Below, one piece after another: positions 7,775 through 14,918 of a stretch of DNA of 14,919 nucleotides (the first letter of the stretch is position 1; each line of letters opens with the position of its first letter). Source of the DNA: an uncultured Pseudogracilibacillus sp. (GTDB lineage: Bacteria; Bacillota; Bacilli; Bacillales; Amphibacillaceae); assembly GCA_937974845.1 (NCBI GenBank), contig CALJVC010000059.1, positions 1 to 14,919 on the forward strand. The letters are read 5' to 3'. A program made the position numbers and the translations under genes. The notes beneath the pieces were generated by a model, which was not told the DNA's origin, made no database searches, and was given only the letters and a program-made list of their open reading frames with translations.

Positions 7775-7812
7775 AAAAAACGCATGGAAATTTATTATCC
7801 ATGCGTTTTTTT
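7775..7812. terminator. Terminator of the SLC13 permease gene, potentially bidirectional
   Basis: The stem CGCATGG/CCATGCG (7781-7787 and 7799-7805) is flanked by A6 on the left and T7 on the right, so a T-run follows the hairpin on either strand. It lies just past the minus-strand permease stop (7816) and can also catch read-through from the LCP side. The roughly 110 bases between this and the LCP terminator show no gene or other clear signal. Confidence 0.88.
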
Positions 7813-7815
7813 GAT

Positions 7816-9657
7816 TTATAAAGGATAGAAAATAGGAATAAAAATTAAACAAACGACTGTTAAAATTAATTGTAATGGAATACCAACTTTGACATAGTCT
7901 GCGAACTTATAGCCTCCTGCGTTCATTACTAAGGCATTAGTCGGTGAAGCTACTGGAGTAGCAAAGGCCATACTAGCAGCGACAGCAACTGTCACCACGA
8001 AAGGATAGGGACTGACGCCTAATTCTAGGGCTGTCGTTATCGCAATTGGTGCGAAAATAACTGCCGTGGCTGTGTTACTAATAAATTGGCTAATGATCAT
8101 CGTTAAAATATAGAAACCTGCTAAAACCGCAACAGGGCCGTAATCGCCTAAAAGGGATATGACCGATTGGCTAATATATTGCACACCGCCGGTTTTTTCT
8201 AACGCAGTAGCCATCGGAAGCATGGCGGCGATTAAGACGATCGATTCCCAATTGATTTTTCGATATCCGTCTTCCATCGAACGGACACAGCCGGTTAACA
8301 CCATTAATAGAGCAGCGATTAGGACGATAATGACCGGGTCTAAAATTTCTAAAGTCATCGCAACGAGCATTGCTAACATAATTGCTCCAGCAATAGGTGC
8401 CTTACCTCTTGCTACTTCTGTAGCTACGACATCGCTCAAGCGACCAACGACGATTAAGTCCCTCGAGGCCCGGGCAAAGGCTTCTATTTTGCTCCATTTT
8501 CCATGAACTAATAAAGCATCGCCTGCCTTTAATCGGACTTTCCCTGCATCGGTTTGAATATAACGACCGTTTCGATAAATTGCTAGAATTGTTAAGCCAT
8601 ATTTCTTACGGAAATGTAACTCACGGAAGGTTTTATGTTCGAAACGACTGTTCGGTGTGACGATCATTTCAGAGATTCCAAAAGCATCGGAAAGTAAGTA
8701 TTTTCGTGAGTTATTTTTTCGCTCTTCGGTCTCATCAATAAGCTCGTAACGGGTAAAGAAACTTTCTTTATCTTTTAAGTTAGCTAGTAAGAGCAAGCGA
8801 TCCCCAGCTTCTAACGTCGTTTTCGCCTTAGGAACGATTTGCTCGACTTGTTCAAAAGGAGTAAAATTGCCATTTTGTTTCCTTTCGATAGATACGATAG
8901 TGACACCATACTTATTAGTTAATTGTAAATCTGCTAAGGGACGCCCGATTAAGCTCGATCCTTCCCCGACCTTTACGATATGTAAATGAGGATAAATTTT
9001 GTAAGTCCCGGCAAGTTGATTCGGATCAAAGGTTTCAAATTCAATCGCCGATTCCTTCCCCTTCGGTAGAAGCTTCCTACCTACCGTAACCATGAATATA
9101 ATTCCAGTAGTTAAGGCGATTAAACCGATCGGTGTAAAGGCGAAAAATCCCATCGGTTCAAAGCCTTGTTCTCTCATTAAGTTACTAGCTACAAGGTTAG
9201 GTGGAGTACCGATTAGTGTAAGTACGCCGCCTAAGCTACTAGCGAAGGCTAGAGGCATAAGTAATTGGCTAGGGTTCACTTTCATGCTAATAGCTACGCT
9301 AATGACTACAGGCATGAGGACAGCGACCGTTCCCGTATTACTCATAAAGGCACTGAATACACCAACGGTAATCATGATGATAATCAGTAATCGGGTGTTA
9401 TTCCCTTTTCCTAGGGAAATCAGTCGGTTCCCTATTTGCTCAGCCAAGCCCGTATTAAAAATACCAGCACCGACGACAAATAGTCCAGCGAACATGATAA
9501 CGACCGGATTCGAAAAGCCGGCAATCGCTTCGCTCGGTGTAATAATACCAAATAGAGTGAGGGCGATGGCAGAGCCGATAGCGACCAAGTCGGTTCGCAA
9601 TTTACCATGGATAAATAGTAAAGTTGTAATAATTAGAATGATAAATGTAGTAATCAA
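7816..9657 (-). CDS. SLC13/DASS-family permease with two central RCK_C domains
   Basis: A 613-residue membrane transporter of the divalent anion:sodium symporter type. The N-terminal membrane half (about 1-195) carries SNTGT at 106-110 followed by GTPPNL (150-155). The C-terminal half (about 418-613) carries SNTATAV at 527-533 followed by ATPVASPTN (566-574). These SNT pairs are the family's sodium- and substrate-binding hairpin motifs. Between them lie two RCK_C (TrkA-C) domains, about 215-300 and 318-400, each ending in an 'L..GD.LLV/L' strand (LEAGDRLLLL, LKAGDALLVH). This layout resembles E. coli YfbS (about 610 residues); such domains often bind regulatory ligands. The substrate is unknown (dicarboxylate, sulfate or another anion). 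The start is TTG, with AAAGGAG ten bases upstream; no in-frame ATG lies near. It is a single gene with its own terminator. Confidence 0.92.
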   Translation of the reverse strand: MITTFIILIITTLLFIHGKLRTDLVAIGSAIALTLFGIITPSEAIAGFSNPVVIMFAGLFVVGAGIFNTGLAEQIGNRLISLGKGNNTRLLIIIMITVGVFSAFMSNTGTVAVLMPVVISVAISMKVNPSQLLMPLAFASSLGGVLTLIGTPPNLVASNLMREQGFEPMGFFAFTPIGLIALTTGIIFMVTVGRKLLPKGKESAIEFETFDPNQLAGTYKIYPHLHIVKVGEGSSLIGRPLADLQLTNKYGVTIVSIERKQNGNFTPFEQVEQIVPKAKTTLEAGDRLLLLANLKDKESFFTRYELIDETEERKNNSRKYLLSDAFGISEMIVTPNSRFEHKTFRELHFRKKYGLTILAIYRNGRYIQTDAGKVRLKAGDALLVHGKWSKIEAFARASRDLIVVGRLSDVVATEVARGKAPIAGAIMLAMLVAMTLEILDPVIIVLIAALLMVLTGCVRSMEDGYRKINWESIVLIAAMLPMATALEKTGGVQYISQSVISLLGDYGPVAVLAGFYILTMIISQFISNTATAVIFAPIAITTALELGVSPYPFVVTVAVAASMAFATPVASPTNALVMNAGGYKFADYVKVGIPLQLILTVVCLIFIPIFYPL

Positions 9658-9713
9658 TGGTGCTAAACTCCTTTAATTGTGATGACGGGAAAGCAAAAGT
9701 TAATTACTACAAT

Positions 9714-9722
9714 ATCATAACA
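9714..9722 (-). promoter_or_regulatory. Possible extended -10 promoter of the SLC13 gene
   Basis: On the minus strand TGTTATGAT forms an extended -10 with five of six matches in the hexamer. No convincing -35 element is seen at 16-18 bases. The leader would be about 50 bases. Bases 9723-9810, further upstream, hold no other clear signal. Confidence 0.4.
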
Positions 9723-9810
9723 AATCTAGGAAAAACATACTAGCTTTCAACTAATAAATAGTAATTAAGAAGAAAGCTCGTAATGTATGGAGTGATAGTT
9801 TTAGGCAAAG

Positions 9811-9874
9811 AAAAACGTGTGAAAGGCCCGCTCTATCCACCATTTTATGGGGGAAAAGGGGGCCTATGCACACG
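9811..9874 (-). terminator. Long composite hairpin terminator of the GH3-like gene
   Basis: Three nested pairings are seen: CGTGTG with CACACG (9816-9821 and 9869-9874), GGCCC with GGGCC (9825-9829 and 9860-9864), and TCCACCAT with ATGGGGGA around a three-base loop (about 9836-9854, one mismatch). On the minus strand the hairpin is followed by TTTTTCTTT, as expected for an intrinsic terminator of the gene that stops at 9893. At about 59 bases it is longer and more branched than the other terminators here. Confidence 0.7.
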
Positions 9875-9892
9875 GGTAAAATATTTATATCT

Positions 9893-10852
9893 TTATGATG
9901 TTGTAATTCGCTCGATCAAACGTTTTCTCTGGTAGGGTGTTAAAGGTTTTTCCCTTTCTAATTTGTCGAAGTTGAAAGCTTTCTTTAGTTGGTTTAACTT
10001 ATGAAAAGATTGAACGATACCTTTCTTTTCAGTCTTTTCAAGATGATCAAAGAGCTCTGTTAAAATTGCCGTTTGGTATTCAAAGTCCTCAGGCAGAATA
10101 AAGCAATCGACTCCGGCATCAAGAAGATCGAGAATTCTTTCAGATTTTAAGCTATTGCCTTCTCCCCTTAAATCATAGATGATAATGCCATTGAAGTTTA
10201 GGTGCTGTCGAACGTAGTGGTCGATTGTTTCTGCTGCATAGTCCTTTAATAATAATAAGGATCCTTGTTCCGTGAGAATTTTGTAAAAAGGATATAGGTC
10301 GGAAGACTTTCGATCACTACGTGTATGCAAGTCGATCGCATCTTCCCTTGGATAATCTGTAAGGCAAGTCGCAAGCTCGCTTTTGTGGAAGCCTTTGACT
10401 AGATTAGAACCATAGGATGCTGTTGTTTCAAGGGTAGTACGGTCGAGCTTCTCTTCTTCTTCTAAACTAGGGTAAAAGATAGTATTAATACCTAATTCCC
10501 TCAGTTTGTCACCAATTGCTTCGGTAAACTGTTCGGCATAGAGACGGTTGGTCATGGCTTGGAACGTTTGGATACTCGGTAGGCTAGGTAATACAGGAAT
10601 CCTTTCGTCCTGGCTAGCATCGATAGCGATGAGGAGAGGAGCTTCCTGAAGGGCATAGGCTTGTAATCGTTGGGTAAGCTTTTTTATCTTCTTTTCTTTT
10701 TTGATCGCTTCCTGATGTAGCAAGAATCCCCCGATATGGTGTTGCGTGATTAAGGTGATTGCTTCCCCTTTTGCTTCTTCTTCATTCCATGGAGCAATAA
10801 AGAGTTGGCCGAACATTTTTTGTATCGATGGTTGTTTCTTTTCTTTATGCAT
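9893..10852 (-). CDS. Degenerate glycoside hydrolase family 3-like (NagZ-like) protein
   Basis: A 319-residue protein with the scaffold of the GH3 N-terminal (beta/alpha) barrel but altered active-site motifs. Family-like text: GQLFIA 15-20, HHIGGFLLH 38-46, LLIAID 73-78, LRELGINTIFYPSLE 117-131, DLH 174-176, NFNGIIIYDL 219-228 and LDAGVDCFILP 244-254. Compared with NagZ beta-N-acetylglucosaminidases, AIDQEGG is AIDASQD, KHFPGHG is TDYPRED, and ISDDL is IYDL. The D-x-H general acid/base pair and one Asp at the nucleophile strand may remain. No signal peptide or membrane segment is visible, so it is probably cytoplasmic. The ATG follows AAAGGGG with eight-base spacing. It is divergent from nagB, sharing a 216-base promoter region. 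It may be an inactive, sugar-binding or changed-specificity relative; the fold call is moderate and the function is not known. Confidence 0.65.
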   Translation of the reverse strand: MHKEKKQPSIQKMFGQLFIAPWNEEEAKGEAITLITQHHIGGFLLHQEAIKKEKKIKKLTQRLQAYALQEAPLLIAIDASQDERIPVLPSLPSIQTFQAMTNRLYAEQFTEAIGDKLRELGINTIFYPSLEEEEKLDRTTLETTASYGSNLVKGFHKSELATCLTDYPREDAIDLHTRSDRKSSDLYPFYKILTEQGSLLLLKDYAAETIDHYVRQHLNFNGIIIYDLRGEGNSLKSERILDLLDAGVDCFILPEDFEYQTAILTELFDHLEKTEKKGIVQSFHKLNQLKKAFNFDKLEREKPLTPYQRKRLIERITTS

Positions 10853-10871
10853 AATATAAACCCCTTTATCT

Positions 10872-10900
10872 TATATATAACGATGTAATTAGATTATCAA
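10872..10900 (-). promoter_or_regulatory. Promoter of the GH3-like gene
   Basis: On the minus strand TTGATA (10900-10895, five of six) and TATATA (10877-10872, four of six) are 17 bases apart. The leader would be short, about 10-15 bases, with AAAGGGG close behind, so the exact -10 may be shifted. Confidence 0.5.
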
Positions 10901-10907
10901 TATTTGT

Positions 10908-10936
10908 TTCAGAAAAGGTATTTTTATTGTTATAAT
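10908..10936 (+). promoter_or_regulatory. Promoter of nagB-amidase
   Basis: A perfect extended -10, TGTTATAAT (10928-10936), has a -35-like TTCAGA at 10908-10913 (four of six) and a 17-base spacer. The leader to nagB is about 125 bases. It contains a ten-base perfect palindrome TCTCTAGAGA at 11000-11009, which could be an operator but does not match a site I can name. Confidence 0.65.
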
Positions 10937-11068
10937 AGAAGGTGTTATTTATTGTCAATCTTATCGTAAAATGTGATGTTCTGCAATAGTAGAAGTAGGT
11001 CTCTAGAGAGAAAAGTACATAGGAACAAAAGCCTTTTCTTTAAATTGTTAGTATCGGAGTGTATGGCG

Positions 11069-11788
11069 ATGAAAATAAAGGTAATTAAAGTGAAAAATAA
11101 GGAAGAGTTAGGACGTCAGGCAGCAAATCGAGTTTGTGACATACTTCATCAAGAGGAGAAGCCTGTCTTAGGCCTAGCGACTGGCTCTACCCCAAAACCA
11201 CTGTACAAAACTTTAATTGAACGGTATCAAAAAGGAGAAGTCTCCTTTAAAGAAACAACAACCTTCAATTTAGATGAATATGTTGGTCTCTCGGCTGAGG
11301 ATAGTTTTAGTTATCGTTACTATATGGAAAAACATCTATTTGAATATGTCGATATTAAAAAAGAAAATGTATACATACCAGATGGTTTAGCCAATGATTT
11401 ACAGGCGGAGTGTCAACGATTTGAACAGGCGATACAAAAGGTCGGACCGATTCACTTGCAAATTTTAGGTGTGGGATTAAATGGGCATATTGGTTTTAAC
11501 GAACCAGGAACATCTTTTCATTCTCGTACGCATGTAGCGGAATTAGAAGAATCTACTCGCCGAGTGAATTCACGTTTTTTTAATTCCTTGGAGGAAGTCC
11601 CCAAACAAGCGTTGACGATGGGAATCGGTACGATTATGGAAGCGGAAGAAGTGATGTTACTTGTACAAGGGGAGCATAAGGCCGAAATTTTAGAGAAAAT
11701 CGTCTATGGAGAAGTGACAGAAAACGTGCCAGCCTCCGTGCTACAAAACCATCCGAATGCCTATATTATTACAGATATCGATTTATAA
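11069..11788 (+). CDS. nagB: Glucosamine-6-phosphate deaminase
   Basis: Converts glucosamine-6-phosphate and water to fructose-6-phosphate and ammonia, feeding amino sugars from chitin, mucin or recycled wall into glycolysis. The 239 residues match the short Gram-positive form. Seen motifs: phosphate loop LGLATGSTP (about 38-46), catalytic NLDEY (about 68-72), and NGHIGFNEPGTSF with the ring-opening His and adjacent Glu. The ATG at 11069 has GGAG nine bases upstream. An ATG two codons earlier is too close to that site, and an upstream extension to 10973 has no ribosome site. No nagA lies beside it, which is the more usual partner. The amidase gene starts 28 bases after its stop, with no terminator between, so the two are probably cotranscribed. 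Confidence 0.95.
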   Translation: MKIKVIKVKNKEELGRQAANRVCDILHQEEKPVLGLATGSTPKPLYKTLIERYQKGEVSFKETTTFNLDEYVGLSAEDSFSYRYYMEKHLFEYVDIKKENVYIPDGLANDLQAECQRFEQAIQKVGPIHLQILGVGLNGHIGFNEPGTSFHSRTHVAELEESTRRVNSRFFNSLEEVPKQALTMGIGTIMEAEEVMLLVQGEHKAEILEKIVYGEVTENVPASVLQNHPNAYIITDIDL

Positions 11789-11816
11789 ATAATTTGAGGA
11801 AAGAAGGTGGAATAGG

Positions 11817-13316
11817 TTGAAAGTAAAAGAGTATACGACATTTGATGCTATAGGTTTAACGGAATTATTAGAGAAAAAGGAAGTGACGCAGGAAGAGATT
11901 ATTGAAGCGAGCTTCCAACGATTAGAAGAGGTAGAAGGAGCGATTACGGCTACGACTTATACACGTAAGGAAAAGGCCTTGGAAGAGGTAAAGGAGGCTG
12001 AAGCACTTCCTTTTAAAGGTGTACCACTTTATTTAAAGGATAGCGCCCAATCCCTAGAGGGGGAAGTCATCCAATCGGGAGCAAAAATTTTACAAGGTCA
12101 GAAGGCACCCGTTACAGCAAATTTTGTCAAAGCCTTGTATAAGGCGGGCTTTGTCAGCGTCGGCCAGTCCAAGGCTCCAGAATTTTCTTTGAAAAATATT
12201 ACTGAACCTGTCCTATATGGTCCGGCGAGAAACCCTTGGAATCCGAACCACTCTCCAGGGGGTTCTAGTGGTGGAGCTGCCGCTTTAGTGGCAGCGGGAG
12301 TTGTCCCTCTTGCTGGTGCTAGCGATGGAGGTGGCTCTATCCGTATCCCTGCTTCTTTTTCTGGTCTAGTTGGTCTCAAGCCATCCCGCGGTAGAACTCC
12401 CGTCGGTCCTGGTGTCGGTCGTCAATGGCAGGGGGCGGCCATCGACTTTTTACTTACGCGTTCCGTTCGGGATACGGCCCGGGCTCTAGACGAGCTTCAG
12501 ACGGTACAAGCTTCTGCTGCCTTTCAGGTACCTTTATATGAAGAGGGCTATGAGGCTAGTTTAAAGAAAGCAGAGAAGACAAAATATCGCATTGGTTTTA
12601 CGACAGTATCTCCGGTTGGTACTCCGGTATCTGACGATGCTATTCAAGCGGTGGAAAAAACGGTTAAATACCTTGAAGAAGCGGGACATATAGTTGAAGA
12701 AGTTCCACTCCCAGTAGATGGAAAGGAATTAATGCATCATTATTATATGATGAATAGCGGGGAAATGTCCGCCCTCTTCCGTCAGTTAGAAGGCCAGTTA
12801 GGTCGTAGAATTGAACGGGAGGAAGTGGAATTTGAAGGCTGGTTACTCGCCCGGGCTGGGGAAGCTGTTTCAGCTGCTGACTTTTCTTTAAGCCTTGCCT
12901 CATGGGATGATGCAGCGGAAAAAATGGCCAAGCTCCATGAGACGTATGATTTTTATATTACACCAGCAACAGCTTATCCGGCGCCGGAAATCGGTGGACT
13001 AGCTTATTCGACTAAGGAAATCCATGAGTTTTACGATCGATTAGAGAAAGCAGAAGGGTTGCAAAAGGTTGATATTATCGACGAAATGTTTTTACCAAGC
13101 TTAACCTATACACCCTTTACACAATTAGCGAATCTAACCGGTCAACCAGCCATTAGTCTACCTTTACACCTTACGTCAGAAGGTCTACCTTTAGGTGTAC
13201 AGTTGATGGCAAATAAAGGTCAGGAACATCGCTTATTGCAACTGGCAGCCTTCTTAGAAGAGTCTCCATTATGGATTGGTCTAACCGAAAGACCTCTGCA
13301 TTTACAGTCGAATTAG
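11817..13316 (+). CDS. Amidase-signature family hydrolase
   Basis: Hydrolyses a carbon-nitrogen amide bond, releasing ammonia or an amine; the natural substrate is unknown. In 499 residues the full catalytic triad of the family is visible: Lys74 in YLKDSAQ, cis-Ser150 in GGSSGG and nucleophile Ser174 in GGGSIRIPAS. The spacing of 24 between the two serines is the family norm. The C-terminal LTGQPAISLPL (about 440-450) and GLPLGVQLM are also typical. It resembles the class annotated as amidase or 6-aminohexanoate-cyclic-dimer hydrolase (NylA-like) more than GatA, and no gatB or gatC lies nearby, so a role in Glu-tRNA amidation is unlikely. The start is TTG with GGTGG six bases upstream. Probably cotranscribed with nagB. 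No clear terminator is seen before guaA. Confidence 0.92.
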   Translation: MKVKEYTTFDAIGLTELLEKKEVTQEEIIEASFQRLEEVEGAITATTYTRKEKALEEVKEAEALPFKGVPLYLKDSAQSLEGEVIQSGAKILQGQKAPVTANFVKALYKAGFVSVGQSKAPEFSLKNITEPVLYGPARNPWNPNHSPGGSSGGAAALVAAGVVPLAGASDGGGSIRIPASFSGLVGLKPSRGRTPVGPGVGRQWQGAAIDFLLTRSVRDTARALDELQTVQASAAFQVPLYEEGYEASLKKAEKTKYRIGFTTVSPVGTPVSDDAIQAVEKTVKYLEEAGHIVEEVPLPVDGKELMHHYYMMNSGEMSALFRQLEGQLGRRIEREEVEFEGWLLARAGEAVSAADFSLSLASWDDAAEKMAKLHETYDFYITPATAYPAPEIGGLAYSTKEIHEFYDRLEKAEGLQKVDIIDEMFLPSLTYTPFTQLANLTGQPAISLPLHLTSEGLPLGVQLMANKGQEHRLLQLAAFLEESPLWIGLTERPLHLQSN

Positions 13317-13345
13317 TTTAAGCCCTTTAGGTAAAGAGATATAAT
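13317..13345 (+). promoter_or_regulatory. Probable guaA promoter
   Basis: A perfect -10 TATAAT at 13340-13345 lies 17 bases after a weak -35-like TTTAAG (13317-13322, three of six). The leader would be only about 30 bases, so there is no room for a purine riboswitch. Read-through from nagB-amidase is also possible, as no terminator is visible. Confidence 0.5.
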
Positions 13346-13382
13346 GATAACACGAAACGCGAACATATAAGGAGAAGATGAC

Positions 13383-14918
13383 ATGAACGAGCGAGAATTA
13401 GTTCTCATTATAGATTTCGGAAGCCCCTATAATCAACAGTTAACCCGTAAAGTTCGGGAGCTAGGGGTATATAGTGAGCTACATCCCCATACGATCACAA
13501 AGGAAGAGGTTGCTCGATTAGAACCAAAAGCAATCATTCTTTCCGGCGGTCCATATTATATCGAAGACGAGAACCGTTTTCGTGTAGATGAAGGAATTTA
13601 TGATTTAGGTATCCCTATTCTGGGTATTTGTTATGGTATGCAACTAATCGTTGACCGGTTTGGCGGGAGGGTCATCCAAGAAGGAAGTCGAGAGTATAAA
13701 AAGGCGAAGATCGAATTTCTGGGCGATAGTAAGTTGAACGCCTCCCTTCCTAAAAGTCACGAGGTCTGGTTGAGCCAAGGAACACCGGTGGCTTCCCTAG
13801 GAGAATCGCTTATTGCTGAGGCTAAGGAAGACACTGGTGAAACCGTCGCCCTCCGTCATGAAAAGGAAGCGATATACGGAATCCAGTTTTACCCCGAAGT
13901 TGAAGAAACGGTCTATGGTCAAGATCTATTGAAGCATTTTCTCTTTGAGATAAGCGAATGCCGAGGAGATTGGTCGATTGAAAAATTTATGGAAGATGAG
14001 ATTGAACGGATTCGCCAGGTTGTAGGCGAGGAGCAAGTCCTCTGTGGTTTAAGTGGCGGGGTCGATTCTTCCGTCGTTGCGACCTTAATCCATCGGGCAA
14101 TTGGAGACCAACTTACTTGTATCTTCGTTGACCACGGGCTTTTACGGAAAAATGAGGCAGAAGAAGTAATGGGCCCCTTAGCTGGCGAGCTACACATGAA
14201 TATCGTCCAGGTCGATGCGTCTGAGCGCTTTTTCTCTAAGTTACAAGGAGTAGAAGATCCGGAAGAAAAACGTAAGATTATCGGTAATGAATTCGTCGAA
14301 GTTTTTGATGAAGAAGCGAAAAAGCTAACCGATGTCCGCTTCCTAGCCCAAGGTACCCTTTATAGTGACGTTCTAGAAAGTGGTACCCTCACCGGACAAA
14401 AGGTTAAGTCCCACCATAACGTCGGTGGCTTACCCGAGGAGATGAATCTCGAGCTCTTAGAGCCCCTCCGTTCCCTGTTTAAGGATGAGGTTCGGGAGCT
14501 TGGAACAGCCCTAGGCCTTCCGGATACGATTGTTTGGCGGCAACCTTTCCCAGGCCCAGGTCTAGGTATTCGAGTATTGGGCGAAGTCACGCCAGATAAG
14601 GTGAAAATCGTCCGAGAGGCGGACGCTATTTTACGGGAGGAAATCCGTAAGGCCGGTTTAGAAAGGGATATTTGGCAGTACTTCGCCGTCCTACCGAATA
14701 TCCGCAGTGTCGGCGTCCGAAGCGGTGGGCGTTCCTATGATTATACCATCGGCCTACGGGCTGTCCATTCTGTCGACGGGATGACGAGCGAGTGGGCGAG
14801 AATCGATTGGGAACTATTAGATAAAATTTCCCGTAGAATTGTCACTGAGGTCGACCATGTCAACCGGGTCGTCTACGATATTACATCGAAACCCCCTGGT
14901 ACGATTGAGTGGGAGTAA
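13383..14918 (+). CDS. guaA: GMP synthase with a degenerate glutaminase domain
   Basis: GMP synthase aminates XMP to GMP using ATP and ammonia normally drawn from glutamine. The 511-residue length is normal and the gene is complete (ends TIEWE). The C-terminal part looks intact: ATP-pyrophosphatase P-loop SGGVDSS 224-230, KSHHNVGGLPEE 342-353, QPFPGPGLG 387-395, RAVHSVDGM and SKPPGTIEWE. In the N-terminal class I glutaminase domain, nucleophile Cys83 (GICYGMQ) and Glu172 remain, but the triad His is Tyr170 (codon TAC at 13890-13892; QFYPEV for QFHPEV). Other usually conserved spots also differ: GSPYNQ for GSQYNQ, WLSQGT for WMSHGD, and PEVEE for PEVRH. It probably uses free ammonia or a partner amidase. 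AAGGAG eight bases before the ATG supports the start. It could be a second, specialised guaA copy. Confidence 0.93.
   Translation: MNERELVLIIDFGSPYNQQLTRKVRELGVYSELHPHTITKEEVARLEPKAIILSGGPYYIEDENRFRVDEGIYDLGIPILGICYGMQLIVDRFGGRVIQEGSREYKKAKIEFLGDSKLNASLPKSHEVWLSQGTPVASLGESLIAEAKEDTGETVALRHEKEAIYGIQFYPEVEETVYGQDLLKHFLFEISECRGDWSIEKFMEDEIERIRQVVGEEQVLCGLSGGVDSSVVATLIHRAIGDQLTCIFVDHGLLRKNEAEEVMGPLAGELHMNIVQVDASERFFSKLQGVEDPEEKRKIIGNEFVEVFDEEAKKLTDVRFLAQGTLYSDVLESGTLTGQKVKSHHNVGGLPEEMNLELLEPLRSLFKDEVRELGTALGLPDTIVWRQPFPGPGLGIRVLGEVTPDKVKIVREADAILREEIRKAGLERDIWQYFAVLPNIRSVGVRSGGRSYDYTIGLRAVHSVDGMTSEWARIDWELLDKISRRIVTEVDHVNRVVYDITSKPPGTIEWE

Noticed and set aside
9092..9676. Plus-strand open frame of 194 codons opposite the SLC13 gene
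   Set aside because: It is wholly antisense to strongly conserved membrane-protein coding sequence, shows no family resemblance, and has no supporting ribosome site.
11000..11009. Palindrome TCTCTAGAGA in the nagB leader as a NagR/YvoA operator
   Set aside because: The centre CTAG is shared with sites of this regulator as I recall them, but the flanking bases do not fit and the perfect part is only ten bases, so it is not called as an operator.
10973..11068. N-terminal extension of nagB by 32 residues
   Set aside because: There is no ribosome site before the upstream GTG/ATG codons, the sequence is unlike NagB, and the ATG at 11069 has GGAG at proper spacing and gives the normal length.
13317..13382. 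Purine riboswitch before guaA
   Set aside because: The gap is only 66 bases with a likely promoter inside it, too short for the aptamer, and no conserved aptamer core is seen.
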